Positions 25,691 through 38,960 of a stretch of DNA of 64,000 nucleotides are shown piece after piece (the first letter of the stretch is position 1; every line of letters starts with the position of its first letter). Source of the stretch: Apis mellifera. Its lineage: Eukaryota > Arthropoda > Insecta > Hymenoptera > Apidae. The stretch lies in NCBI RefSeq assembly GCF_003254395.2, contig NC_037641.1:3567001-3631000 (forward strand). Reading direction: 5' to 3'. The notes under the pieces were generated by a model, which saw only the letters and a list, made by a program, of their open reading frames with translations, made no database searches and was not told where the DNA came from. A program made the position numbers and the translations under genes.

Positions 25691-27039
25691 GCTCTTTTTA
25701 CAAATATGGTTCGTTTCGACGAGTAAATTTTAATTTCTCGACTTCTTTTAGATATTCGTGCGGGGGATGAATGATCGATTTTGAGAACGAATCAATGGAT
25801 TAATTTTGGTTAATAGAAGGATTAAGAGAAGAGGATGGTTTAAGCTTAAACGTTCAAGTGGTAGTCTTGGTTAACGTTGACTTGGAGCATTTCAATATTT
25901 CTCGGGGAATTTCCTCCGAGAAATATGCAAAGGAAAACGGAGTTAATAGGCGACACCCTCGCGTAATCCGACTGCGGGGGTTCAACAGCTAACATTTTTT
26001 TCACACAAGTTTTTCACCAAGTTGCTTTCATTTTCGACGTAATTTCTGACGAAAAGAACATTTTCACGAAACAACGAAACATTTCGAAGAAACGTAAGAT
26101 AGATGAAACGAATCTATCAGTTTTAATTTACAATATTAAATTATATGATTTCGTCACGATATATATATGGATGGAAATTTTTCCGTGGAAAATCGATGGA
26201 GTAACTACTACTGAAGCATTTTCAACTGCACACTGCTTTCATATTCCGAGTCCCTTCTTTTCTTCGCAAAACTTTTCAACATTTTTCAATCTCGAACAGT
26301 GTTTCCATCCACACAAAGATTTCTCTTCCATCCTCGCAACATTTTTAATAACTAGAAACTGAAGAGAAAGTTAGAAATAAAAAAAGAAAGGAAAAACTAA
26401 TTTTGCATGAAACAAAAAATTGCTATTTTAAATATCATTCATAAAATAAGAGATGTAGATTGGAATGTAGATTGCAAACGTGAAAATTTTTGATTCTCAT
26501 TACGGGGGAAATTCATCTAAAATTCTGATTTGAATGAAAGTTTACATATACGTGGAACATAATGGGTTATATATACATAAAGCAATTTTTTTGTTGATGG
26601 GAATTGAAGGGGTGGTGGGATCGACCTTTAAAAGTTTCAGCGTTATTTCATATTTTAAATTTTATTTATTTTTTATTTTTTACAACAGAGCGATAAATTC
26701 TGAATTATTATTTAATATAAAATTTTACTTTACGTTCTATTGTCGCGTTTAAAATAATATTCCCCTGGAAAAAATAAAATTTATAATACGTGTTATAATT
26801 CATTATACATAAAACTTTCACTAAAAAAATCGTTTATTAATATTTCGTTAAAAAATAAAAAACTGTCAAATACAACTATATACATACATATCAACTGTTA
26901 TTGCAATATTAATCTTTTTAAATTTTTCAATCCGCTGTAGTTCCTCGTTCTCGAAAATCCTCGAACAAAAATTTGCATAGAACACTACATCTCCAAGATC
27001 AACCCTGTAATCTCGAGCAAAAAAAAAAAAAAAAACAAA
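25691..27039. other. AT-rich noncoding DNA
   Basis: AT-rich. It ends with a 17-base A run at 27019-27035. No gene seen. Confidence 0.55.
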
Positions 27040-27810
27040 GCTTTATCTCCATCGCGGAATTATTATCGACTTCTTGGAACCACTTTTGAACCACTTGCAC
27101 AGTCTTTTCTACACCGCTTTGTTAATTTATTCGTTCGCGTGGAAAAGCGATATATGCGCGGCTACGATAGATATCGTTGGAATTCCCCCCCCCCCCCTTC
27201 TCCGAGTTTTCCTTGCTTCGAAACAAGCTTCGACCAAATCTTGGCGAGTTATTCGTGCGCGAGACACAATATGAAATATGAATGAAATACGTAGGGCGCA
27301 CAACCAACCCTTGACGATAAGACCGCTTATAAGTACAAGACTGAGATTTAAAGTGTAGCAATTCTGCGGGAGCCGCGATATAACGGGAGGATAAAGCGGC
27401 GTCCGATAAGCGGGGGAGGAAGTGCGCGGTGCGACAGCAACAATGGAGGGCCAGCTCGAAGATGCGATAAAACGAAAGGAATAATCGCGCGTTGGTTGCG
27501 CGCCATTTTTCTTCTTTCTCTTTCTCTTTCTCTTTTTTTTTGATATACTCCATTGTCGAGACTCTTGCTCCTTTTTCGTTCGACGCTTGCGCTGGGCTTG
27601 GCAAAAGAAAAAAGTTAAGATAAATGGAGGATAAACTATCCCTCCTCTCCCATGGAAGAAGAAGTTGATTCGGTTTGATTCACGCAGATTATTCCTTTTT
27701 TTTATCACATTTGTAAGTACTCTTTTTCGAAATTCTTCGATATATTTTTGTTCTCTTTCTCGATTGTTTAAGCATCTTTTCTCAATAGAATAATACATAA
27801 TCAATCCCAA
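27040..27810. other. Mixed island, purine-rich minus strand
   Basis: Two overlapping minus-strand frames (227 and 160 codons) are lysine- and arginine-rich because of pyrimidine tracts on the plus strand such as TTTCTCTTTCTC. They share the same DNA in two frames and lack domains, so neither is called. Confidence 0.45.
27185..27197. repeat. C13 homopolymer
   Basis: Thirteen consecutive C, rare in AT-rich DNA. Confidence 0.95.
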
Positions 27811-30440
27811 GACGGTATTTCAAATTTCAAATCATTTCACAAATATTTTTCAATACATTCTCGATGACAATTTAATTATTTATCCCTTTCAAAAGAGCTA
27901 ATTGTCACGTATAAAAAAAAAAAGAAGAAGAAGAAAGAAGGAACGAAGGGAAAAAAATGGAAGAAGCGTATCGTTATTTTCGCTTTGACACGCTGGTCCC
28001 AATTTCCTTACAAATGGAATCCCGTGACTCGCGTAACGTCAGAACGTACCGCATATAATGAATTAAAAATAGAAGAAAGAGAGAGAGAAATCGGAAATCC
28101 ACGGAATTCCCAGGAGTAATCAAAGGGACTCGATCTTGTCTTGCGACCAACGAACAACGTGAATGAAATTTAAACGCTCCTCGCAGATTGCAGATTCCTT
28201 GCTTCTCAACAACAAAAACTCTCAACAAAGTGCTACTCGCACCTCTAACATCCCTCCTCGTTTTTCTCTATGAAGAAATTATAAAAAATAAATAAATAAA
28301 AAGTATAGCAACGAATCGGTTTAACCATCGATCGAGGAGAAGACGATGAACGACGAAACCTTTTGATTCGCAGAGAATATATATATATCGTTTCGAGAAA
28401 TAGCTGTGTGGATATCGGGGGATGGGAACGGAAGAGAATTAAATTTTAAGCTTCTTCCGAGCGAGCAAGGACGAATGGTTTAAATGGATTTGTAATTGGG
28501 GAGGTACGGAATTGCGGTTGAATGGGGGGAAAGATTTTGCGACGATATCCTTAGCGAAGTGCCGGTGAAAACTGTGCAGCTGAGAGATTTCTTATGCCAA
28601 GTCGAATATTTTCGCGCCATTTGCCGTGCTATCTACTTCTAATGGTTTAATAAGTGGAGGAATTTCTGGAAATTTGTAAATAAAATGGTAAAATAATTAT
28701 TTTTACCATAAACGTTTTAAAAGTTTCAGAAGTAAAAAAAAAATGTGAAGTGTATCTTGTTATTGAATTGAAATTTAAATGTACAAACAAATTTTGAGAA
28801 TTACTTATTCAAGAAGATATAAAATATTGTATGAAAATATTTGCAGAGAGGAAAATTTGTAAAATCCTTTCTGAAAAATTGGAACGCATATTCGTTCCAA
28901 CTCCTTCGTTTTGTAAGCAGCGAAACTTTTTTTTAAATAATAGAAAAAAAAAATTACAGAATACTAATATTTATTCCAACACAATATTACCCAATCCTCG
29001 AGTCTTGAAAGTTTCTTCATTATCGAGAGCCGCCATCCTTGAAACTCAATTTCTTCTCCAACTTCTCTGAATTCTCGCTAAAATTTAATAAGTCTGTAGA
29101 GCGACCTTGAATCGACCAACAACCGCCAGATTTCGCCTTCTCGAGGAAGGAATGTTCGAATGTTTGCCCGCCGACATTTTACGACCTCGTTCTGCGTGTA
29201 GATCGTTGGAGATCCACGAGGTGGAAACGCGAAATTAACAATAAACCGACTAGTTGAAACGTGGGAAAGGGCATCGATGGTTGAGATCGCCGGGGCAACG
29301 CGACGCCTCTGGTAACAAATGATGGCGTCGCGACATTTTATTGCGCGGATTTACGGCCATGGAACAAGCCACGAGAAGAAATATGAATGATTAATAAACA
29401 CTGTTATCGAACGAACGGTGATTTCGAAAAGAATTAAACCCATTTTCCGTTTAACAACAATTTGTTAATCATCGACAATGCGTCCTCGCGCGTAATTTCC
29501 AAAAATTCTACCGTTGTGTCAACAACAGAGTTGCTAAAGTTTGCCTGGCAAACTTTCTATTCCCATCATCCTCTGGCCAATATTTGATAAGAGGGGATTG
29601 GAACTGGAAGACGTCCAGGAATTGTAGAATTTTATCTTGCAACTCTAAGAATTGAATATAAAGCGTTGAATTGAAACGAGTTAAACAAAGAGGAATAGAG
29701 AGAATAAAAATAATTAGCGGAAAATTAAACTGTTTCCCTCGACAACCCTGTCCTTATTACGCCCATTGAATTCGCGTGGAGCAAAGTTTCCTTGTGCAAT
29801 TTATACAATTTGTCCCTTGATTGCTATAACAATGTGGTATCGAGCACAAAGTCTCGTTAATTAATATCGTGTCTAGGAGGAAGGAACGTTCGAGCGAAGG
29901 ATTTTCACCGATCTCTCCTCCTCAGCTTCTCGATGCTAAATTAATCCCCACCCGTCGATCATCCCCCCTGAGACGCTTCCCTAAATCGCCAAAACAGTTA
30001 ACGCTTCTCTCCGAGAACACTTTACACGCCCAGAAGCAATTTCACTAATCGAGCACCAACGAAGAACCAACAATCCTTGTTTAATTGGCTCGATCTCGGA
30101 AAACTCGAAATCGACGAATTTTTCTGTCTCTATTTTTAGCAGGATGAAGACAGGAAGTCCCTCGATTCTCGAGGTTTTCGAAAAATACGTAAATGAGAAG
30201 AACAAGTAAGATGATTAATAATTATCTGAGGAGAAGACAAATATCCAAATATTAAATTCACAAGTTTTCCATCCCCTCGTATTAAAAATTATTTATGAAT
30301 ATCAAGATTCAAAGAGAAAATATTTTCAATTCCAAAAAAAAGTAATACTATTTTAAAAACCACATATATTACCATATACTAAGATAAAACAAATTCAATA
30401 AGTACAAAATCAACTTTATCCACCATTAAACTAATTAACA
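27811..30440. other. Noncoding, mixed composition
   Basis: Mostly AT-rich with a CpG-richer patch around 29090-29360. Apart from the frame at 28496-28642, nothing is notable. Confidence 0.5.
28496..28642 (+). other. Protein-like open frame without start codon
   Basis: A 48-codon frame between two stops reads with a balanced, protein-like composition (for example DDILSEVPVKTVQLRDFLCQ in its middle) and uses G or C at many third positions, although the flanks are AT-rich. It has no ATG and no convincing acceptor, and I do not recognise it. It could be the 3' end of a decayed coding sequence or chance. Confidence 0.15.
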
Positions 30441-31900
30441 ACGTTATATATGTATAGCAAGATACGAGGCACGTGCAAACAATTTCCAAGCGCAAATTTG
30501 AGCTGAGAAGTAGGAGCATGAAGGATGCAAACAATTAACTTATTCTTTGCAACCGGAAATTCGTCGAAACGACATCTCCGATTGGCGTGCTTTAAACGCG
30601 CGAGAGAAAAACCGGGGACTCCAGCCACGGAATTACGTTTTGCTCCGTGAAAAACAGGGGAGAGCAAGTGGGACACGGCCAAGTAGCATTCGTGGGGGGG
30701 CCAGCTATTACCGGAACAAACGGGGAAAGAGGTTCGAAACGGGAGGGCCAACCAGATAAGAAGCATTCCCGACGACGGGAATGAGGATGATAACGAGTTC
30801 CATCCGAAGACTTGCATCCTCCTCCCTCTTCGTTCCTCCAGGAACGTATGGTGGAAAAGGATACCGCTATTAGACGAACAATTCGGCTGTGAAACGGATC
30901 CGGACTCGAATTCTCCTTCCTTCTTTTTGACGACGATTCGTACTTGTTAAGGAATACGATTATTGCGGATCCGGAGGATCTTTGTATGCACTTTTCACGT
31001 TCCAAGATTGTACGAAGTTTCTTACAATTTTTGGTTGGTTTTCAGTGATTCCTTTCGATTATTCTTCTGGTTATTGAGATTTCTCGATGGATTAAGTAAT
31101 ACAATTCTTTCGTATCGTTTTTCTCGATATTTGAAAATAATAATTGATTCTTTCGTTCGAATAGCTAGATTCGTTGAATTTAAGATCGTTGGAAGATGGA
31201 AATTTTAAGCTTAAGAGAAACGCTTTGAGCAATATTCGAGCTGGAATAGAAACTGCTTGGACAAAGTTCCCTGTGACAAGTAAAATATTGGTGAAATATG
31301 TCCAAAAAAAGAAAGGAAAAAGAAAACGTCCATCAGAAAATTCAATCATCCTGGCCAAACAACATCGAGGCAACCTGTTTTTTCGTCAAACGTCACTCTG
31401 TTCCACTCTATCGAGAGACAACAAACTGGGCCCTATCATTTTTCATTTCGTTCGAGAGACGACAGAGTGTTGGAGATGTGGGACACGCCATTAGGCGAGC
31501 AAACGAAGGCATCGGGTTTCCCACGGGTGGAAAATAGAAAGCAACGAAAGGGAGGTCGGCCGGATATATTCATAATCTTCCACGACCCGGAAACGAGTGT
31601 GCGCGCGTCTCGAGTGTTTTTTCGCGACGAAAATCCCCCGTGGCATCCACTCGAGTTACCGGCAGTCGGTAATTAGACAGAATGGGGCGCGAAACGAATC
31701 GCGATTCGAAGGGGAAAAAAAGAAAGAAAGAAAGAAAAAATATCGTCGATTCCCGATTTTTCGAACCGATTCGAACCGAATCTTGGGAGAAAACACGAAA
31801 CCAGACGTTCGAAGGGATGGAAAGTTAAACAAAGGGGGAGAGGAGGGAAAGGAGAGAGGAAGGAGATAAATGTTTCTACTTGGAAATCGGCCATGGATGG
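30441..31900. other. Two CpG-richer islands, no gene recognised
   Basis: Islands at 30450-30980 and 31380-31900, with AT-rich DNA between. Many overlapping frames of 69 to 137 codons occur on both strands, none with a domain. A purine tract with repeated AAAG lies near 31718-31740. Confidence 0.45.
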
Positions 31901-32578
31901 GATGGAACGATTACTTTAGAAATGGAAATTCGATCCGAATATTTTATGAAAATATTTCCTGATATACTTTCGTGGACAATAATAAAAGAGAGATTGAACG
32001 AGGAATATAGAAGAGTTGGAAAGTCGATGGTACAGAAGGATAATTTAATTAGAAAAATTCTGCATGATTCAAGTTACAAGACACCTCTCCCGGGATCGGG
32101 TGGAAATCTTTCAATGTCCACATCGAATAAAGATTCATCTAATGGAATAACTCTATGGGGATTCTATCAATTTTAATAGAATCACGGAATCCTAATAATA
32201 TCTATTTTTAATAATATTCTGAAATATCCTCCTCTGCTCTATCAAACTCTATCCAAGAATCTTCGACTCTCTTTCAAAAGACAATCTCTCTCAAACGAAA
32301 TATCAACGTACAAATTAAAAAAAAACCTATTCGATAATCAATTTAAGAATCTCCACCAAGACAGTTTTTTTGAACTCGTCAAAGGAAAGAGTGGGAGGAA
32401 CGAAAATGGTAGAGAGACGAAGCTCAATTATGAAGGAGCAGGTTAGAGAGAGGATATAGACGTCCCTGAGGGGTCCACAATTTAGACGAAGAGAATTTCG
32501 TGAAGGATGGGATGGTGGAGGGGAGGCCTCGCCGAGTAATCGTCCCTTGGCTCTATCTCCTCTTACCTGGCCTCTTAC
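31901..32578. other. Noncoding
   Basis: A 98-codon plus frame at 31880-32176 is lysine- and serine-rich without a domain. No other structure. Confidence 0.5.
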
Positions 32579-32610
32579 CTTCGAGGCAGAGACGAGGCAA
32601 AGATATATGT
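32579..32610 (-). other. Candidate 32-nt micro-exon with tandem donors
   Basis: On the minus strand, a nearly pure pyrimidine tract of about 40 bases ends in CTCCCTCAG (AG at 32611-32612). After 32 bases comes the donor CGAAG|GTAAGA, and 12 bases later a second donor, CCAG|GTAAGA (after 32567). The 32-nt segment is open in all three frames. The strength of all three splice motifs together is notable, but pyrimidine-rich DNA is common nearby, and no partner exons were identified. Confidence 0.18.
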
Positions 32611-34920
32611 CTGAGGGAGAAGGGGGAGGGAGTGGAAAAGAGGAGAACGGAGAACACGGAGTTAAATCCGATTCGACGTTGTTCTCGTCCTTGTCTTGAG
32701 CCGAGTCGACTTCCCTTTCTCCCTCTTCCTCTCTCGTCTCTTATCACGCCCGTGTTTTGGTAAATAATGAGACACGCCAGGTCGAAAAGCTATTTGCTCA
32801 CGTCTCCTTAAAACACTTTGGCCGCTCCATTGAACGAGACCGCAATTTGTGTCGTGGTTACGCGAGGAATCGTTGATCAGTTCTCCAGAACCGGTCCCTT
32901 GGATTATCTATTCTGGGATTGGTAATTGGAATCAGAATGGATTTCGAACCAAACGCTCTCTGAAATGTTTTTTCAGAGAGGCTTGACGAATGCTTTTAAT
33001 CGATTCTTTTAATTATGAAAATTTTTTTGGTCAAAATTTATCAAGCTCGAGATTTAAGAAATCTCGATTTGTAAGATTTATTTAATATTGGCAGATTATT
33101 GAGAAGAGAAAGAATCGTGTTATAAATTGCTACCAATTAAAGAGGTCTCTTAAAGAAGTATACAACAAAGTATAAAAAGGTTAAATTTTATAAAAGATAA
33201 AAATTATTGGTAGGTCATTATATTTTCATTGAATATAATAACACGTAATTTCAATCGAACCTTAAAGGGAAATTGAAATCGTGCTTTCCAATTGTTATAT
33301 ATTGCATTTAGATTGAAATTTCATTACACTGTAATTGTTAATAGGATTGTCGTGTTGATTGAGTAATTCGATATAATGGAAAGGATCGTAAATAAACTTT
33401 TTCTCGATTAAAAAAGGAAAAAAAAAAGTTGATAACTTATTAATAGTCAAATGAATCGATTGATGAAGCGATGATGCAATTCACTCTGTTCGCTAATAAT
33501 TTCCAAATGAGAGGATTGATTTTGAAGTACAGACTCTCTCTCTAATTTTTCGTCGTTTCAAAATTGAAATGATCAATAATGATTATTTATGAATAATTAT
33601 AAATATGATCAATAATTAAATATTTATAAATACAATTTTTAGATTATACCATAATTATAAATTCTTTTCTCATCTCGTAATTCTGATTCATCGATTAAAG
33701 ATATTCTGTTTTAAAATATCCTTCTTATAAATTCCAAAAGAAATAAATATTTCGTAGATAGAAACGTCTCGAGAAATACTCTGGAATAAAACCTGCGAAA
33801 ATAACGGCACGATTGATCGAAAAACGAGAGCAGGGGCGCCGAAAACTGGTCCTTGAGCCGCTCGATCGATTTTCTCCACCACCATTTCCGCTTTATGTTA
33901 ATTATTTCTTTCGCGTCGGATAAATTGGAAAACGCTTCGCGGCTCGATTAATATTTTATTTATCGGGGAGCGCATTAACGAAACCGTTAATTTTTCTCTC
34001 TCTCTCTCTCTCTAGGAGGAGGAGGATAAATTGGGAATCGCGAAAGAAAAATGCCAGGATCGATTGATGCTTGATTGATCAACGAGATGGTGGGTTGGCG
34101 GAAATTTCCTAATACCTTGTACGACGTATTACGCTTTCACGAGATAGAATTATGAAAATCGATATCTCGATGATAACGAAATATATACCGAGGATGATAA
34201 CGGGCCCGCTTATCGTGGTGGATGGATCAGCGCGGATTTACCGTTCGAATTAGCAGAATAGATAAACGTTTTATCCTCTGTATCGGCCTGTATCGTACAA
34301 CGAAAACCGTGAAATTATCTAAAATCGATACTCTTTATCGATAACTCGGTGTATGTTGTGTACGCGCTTCGTGTCAAAGAAATATTTGACTTTGGTGATT
34401 AACTCTTTATCGCGAGGGGCGGGGAAGCGTGGGATTTTTAAGAGGAGCGAAACGAGTCGAATCGCATCAGGATTTTTATTATATCAGTTTAAGGATAAAA
34501 GACAAAAATTTTTAAATTGATAATAATCCAGTATCAGGTTTGAAAATTAATTTAATTCTTTAATAAATACCTTTACGATTATTATCGTAGTAAGTTTAAA
34601 ATTTGTTGTTAATATTTGTTGTTACGAAGTTTATCAGCAAGTTTTTTTTTCTTTTAACTGATACATAAAAAATATGGAGTATAGTAAATGAAATACGAGC
34701 GAAATGGAATTGCAATAAACGCTTCGTTACAAATTAATCTCTAAATTCAAATACATAATAACACGTTTCACGGTCATTAATTACATAATCCTCGTCAAAA
34801 TGAATTCATTATGAACAGCGATGAATTTATCATGTAACAATAAAGATTTCGAGATTTTTAAATACTTAACTTTTTCCAGGAAAAAATTCGGAAAAATCCC
34901 CTCCTTAAACATTTCCTTAC
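32611..34920. other. Noncoding, mostly AT-rich
   Basis: GC-richer up to about 32900, then AT-rich. Contains a TC microsatellite at 33995-34013. No gene seen. Confidence 0.55.
33995..34013. repeat. TC microsatellite
   Basis: Run of about nine TC units, followed by AGGAGGAGGA. Confidence 0.9.
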
Positions 34921-35420
34921 ATCGACCCTTAAATTATTCGAAATTGCAAATCCACCTGCCTCGTGTGTACAAATACAAATTAATCACGCTCGGTGTAAAC
35001 AACTTTACCTTCCCGTCCTCCCACCAGTTTTATCATTTCGTCGAAGCACGCACGTTCGACGAGGATGGAACCCCCGCCCAATATGAAATTGAACGTGCTG
35101 CATGCACCCCGAGCAAAACACATTGTATATGCATCGGGCATAACGAGGGCTCGCTCGATGGACCGATTGAAATGGCCAGGAATTAACGAAACGACCGCCG
35201 AACCGCGCGGACCTGCATTAACGAGATTAAAGCCGCAAGTACTGTGCTGCGCGTTTCGAGTGATGGTGCAAGGAACACAACGACCGGGAACCAGTCTCTG
35301 AGAAAGAGAGAGGATTGGAGAGAAAGAAAATTGTGAGAAAGATGTGGAAGGAGAAGGATGGAACGATAATTTACCTTGGCTGAATGGATGAAGGATGCTC
35401 AAAAATTCCAACGGCAACCT
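34921..35420. other. CpG-richer island, no gene recognised
   Basis: Frames of 121 (+), 78 (+) and 145 (-) codons overlap. On the plus strand, an acceptor-like tract ending CCTCCCACCAG lies at 35020-35030. On the minus strand, ATG followed by GGAAG|GTAAAG occurs at about 35005-35035. These conflicting signals on opposite strands argue that at least one set is chance. Confidence 0.4.
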
Positions 35421-37963
35421 AAAAGAGCTTTCGAATTTTTCTTTTCTTTTTTCACCAATCCCTGCCTCGATAGAGAAGATTTCTGACGGGGAGATTCGCG
35501 AATACCCGACGTTTCCTTCCTTTGTCCGGCAACGCCCTGTCTATCCGTCACCGCCCTGCCCCTTCATTTAATATTCCGATATCAACTGAATCGTTCATGG
35601 GACGGTCTAATAATGATTGGCGGGTGTTTATACAGGGACGACACACCGTCTGGATCGTTAAAAGGGAAACGATGTAAATCATCTCTCGATCTCTAATTCG
35701 CTTTTAAATAGAAAATTCGCCGGGTCGATTCGACGTCAGGTTGAGAGGAGGAGGAGGAGGTGCAGGTCGATCGTTGACTAGTTTTCCCCTGGCTCTCCCC
35801 CTCCCCCTTTTTTTTCTTTTACCTGTGCGTTCTTTTTTTGATGTAACGTGGAAATTGTACCGCTGATTGAAAACTACCGGCTCGTTCGATCTCGATATTT
35901 GGAATTGGATGTGATTGGAATTTAAAGTTTCTTTTGTTTTCCTTTCTTTCTTCTTCTTCTTCTTTTTTTTTCTCGAAATTTAATAGGATATTATTCGATC
36001 GATAGAGATATTTTGAATAGATAATGCGTTGCAATTAACGAACGTAAACGTTTCCTTTTCTGTTTCGATCATTTTAATCTCGATAACGTTCAATGTGAAA
36101 TTCATTGATAAATAAATAATCAGAGTCTGGAATGTTCTATGAACGTAAACGTTGTTCACATAATAATTCTTCTTCCGCGTGAACAAACGACTTAAGAAAT
36201 TACATCGATTGGAAACGATATTGGAACACAATATCTCTCAAATATTATTTTTCCATCCTTCCTTTCTACAATAAGTTGAGTGTAAACTTAGTCACTTCCT
36301 TTTGCAAAGAATGTTGAAAGTAATCAAATGACGATTTCTGATGTTCTCGTCTCTGCGTGTTATTCTACAATTATCTTGGCGAAAACGCCTCGAGGATTGA
36401 ATAAACCTGAAAGCAACCCAGAATAATAAAAAATTCTTTCGGGAAGGATTGAATTTTAAGGATGGAGAAGTTTGATCCCCCGTTTATTTCTCTGGAAGAT
36501 AATAATAAATGGCGAGGGAGCACATTCCAGGTACTTGGAGTGCATGCGCGCTTAAGATGTTCATTAAGCCGAGTTTCCATCGCGCGTAAGAATTTTACGA
36601 CACCGCCAATTGTGTTTCCCCACGATCGTTTCCTGGAAATTTTCTGCAACAATTATTGGAAACGGACTTTAAACCTTATTTACATGAAACACCGTGTGCC
36701 TATATACTGCTACGTAAGAAAATTGCATCAGCAATATTTGTGAATGGATCTATCGATCGATACATCAAAGATATTTCAAGGCAACTGTTTGAAGAGAATC
36801 TTTATAGATTCTGATTTCGATTTTAATATTAGACAAGATAAAAATAATAAAAAAGAAAGGAAGAAATCCTTAACGAAAAATAGAAGGAATTATTTATAAT
36901 TCGAGATATAAAGCTGCGTTCGCATGAATGATTATATTATTTTCAATTTAGTTGAACTCGGGTCAATGCGCAATGCGATGAAAATTAACGGTATCGTGGA
37001 AATTCGTAGAATTATTGAATTGTCGGTTTACAAGAACTTAAAGCACGTTCTAATTCGGCCAAATTTGCAAGTCCATTTGATGAACGGATAGATTAACGTT
37101 ATCCTAGAATTATCGAATTATCGCTTTGAAGGATCCGCATTCACAATGAATCAATCGCTCGAGATATTAACCGTATCATCGAGATATATACGTATTTATT
37201 TATACCTTAGAATAATACAATCAGGATTAAATTTTAATTTAAATCTACTTATAACTGTTCCTCCACCAAACTGTTTAAAAACTTTTCGTTAAAACACGTA
37301 TATATCGACATGGATAAATCATTCTGTGATTATACACGTGCAAAATTCATCAAACTCAAATAATTTCAAGTTAACGCGTTTCTCGGAATCTTTGAATTCT
37401 CTCGAACAACGTTTGTTCCATTCCTCGAGGAAACGCTTCGAGATGAAATGAAACAAAATGTGCGTGATCCTTGTTAATCTCGTTAAAAAATATCTCGTCT
37501 CAAAAATATGCCGAATCCCAGCAGTTCCAATTTTTGTGAACCTACGCGCCATCTCGCTCTATCATTCGAAATGGTCCTGTAATCACGCTGAAACGCGTTG
37601 ATGCAGGGAGGCTGTACGATATTTTGAGAGGGAAGAAACCGGCTTTTTGTTTCTTGCTTACACTTGGAAATAATTTTCTTCGTTCTTTGGAACGTAGATA
37701 GAGCTGTTTCGTATTATACTTAATTGGATGATGACAGATCTTTCGAATAAAGGATATAAAGAAAATTACATATAATGAAAAATTTTTATGCATCGAGGAA
37801 AGGATTTATTTACGTCGTATTTTTAAAATAATTTTTTCCATCTACTCTCTAGTTGAAAATTTTCCAAGAAAGAGGTAAATAATTTTTCATTGTGTATAAA
37901 AAAAAATAATTCGAAAAGCCAAAATCGAGGAGATGCGTGTGAGACAGTTTAGAGAAGATACAT
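35421..37963. other. Noncoding, mixed composition
   Basis: No recognisable gene. TTC-rich tract at about 35945-35970. At 36984 and 37092 there is a weak repeat of ATTAACGKTATC followed by TAGAATTATYGAATTRTCG, a possible decayed 108-bp duplication. Confidence 0.5.
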
Positions 37964-37999
37964 TTGAAGAATAAACAGGGGAGGAAAGTAAATGTAAAT

Positions 38000-38341
38000 A
38001 TGAAAATCGCGTTACTACATCTTCTTTTTTTTTTTTTTCTTTCCGTAGACCATCATTTCCAGGGAAATTTCGTTTACCTTAACGCGGCGAATTTTACGAG
38101 CGAATTGCAACAAGGACACTCGTATATACGAGTTTTAAAAATATCGTGGACCGCAAATCTAAAGGCTAATAATATTTCTTCTGCGTCACGGGTTGCAGGT
38201 CAACCGTCCTGCCGTGGCCGTGGCAATAAATTGCTAATCGACCTGACGTTCTTTCAGCAATTTCCGGCCGATCGCCATTTTCTCGTCTCGTGGCCGCGTG
38301 CACCAACGTTTTACTCCGCCACGATGGACATTTTTATATAA
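38000..38341 (+). CDS. Candidate small secreted protein, unidentified (weak)
   Basis: From the ATG at 38000 the frame runs 113 codons. Residues 1-16 resemble a signal peptide (MKIALLHLLFFFFLSV), but the phenylalanines come from a T-rich tract that also reads as a good splice acceptor (CTTTCCGTAG at 38041-38050). The remainder has potential N-glycosylation sites, one pair of close positions (NFT, NIS) and a single cysteine. No family recognised. The tract-as-acceptor reading competes directly with the coding reading, so chance is the default. Confidence 0.1.
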   Translation: MKIALLHLLFFFFLSVDHHFQGNFVYLNAANFTSELQQGHSYIRVLKISWTANLKANNISSASRVAGQPSCRGRGNKLLIDLTFFQQFPADRHFLVSWPRAPTFYSATMDIFI

Positions 38342-38960
38342 ACGCTTTTCCGATACTGTCGATGAACGCTTCGCTATGACCACTACACACCTCCGCCTCT
38401 ATGGTGGATGAATCTGTTCCGTGATTTTTTTATTTTTATTTTTATCCTCTCTCTTTATTCCCCGTTATAATAATGAATGGAGGTATCTCTGTTCCTTTTT
38501 TCTTTTCTGTGTAAAAAAAGAAACGAAAGAGCGACACTTTAACCGAGAGAATGAAATTATACACGAATTATATACGTTGTTAGGAATCACGTGTTAAAGA
38601 AATGAAAACTGATCGTTTCTAATTGTACAGGATGTTAAATTCGTGGAACAACTTTTAATAAAATGTTGAAACATCATTAACAAACGTTAAACGAGAAAGA
38701 TTAACAAGAGATATCAAGTTGTGTCGTGTACAATCACAATTTCCATTTTCCCTTTCACCAAATCCCTATCACTATCCACCAATTCTCAAACCGAGAAAGA
38801 ATCCGCATTAACTCGTACAATGACCCACCACACACACACACATCCCCTTGACAATACTTTCAAACTCGAATTCACTCAAATCCCCGCACCAATCAAACAA
38901 CCCTTCCCTCAAAAAAAAAAGAAAGAAAGAAAAAAAGGACGAAATAAACTGGATCCTACT
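38342..38960. other. Noncoding
   Basis: AT-rich, with a short CA run near 38827-38842. No gene recognised. Confidence 0.5.

Noticed and set aside
27127..27810. 227-codon minus-strand open frame
   Set aside because: Encoded by pyrimidine tracts; a second frame over the same DNA is also open for 160 codons.
34821..35186. Exon on the plus strand after CCTCCCACCAG, and an opposite start exon with GGAAG|GTAAAG
   Set aside because: The two proposals overlap on opposite strands in a CpG-rich patch; neither has independent support.
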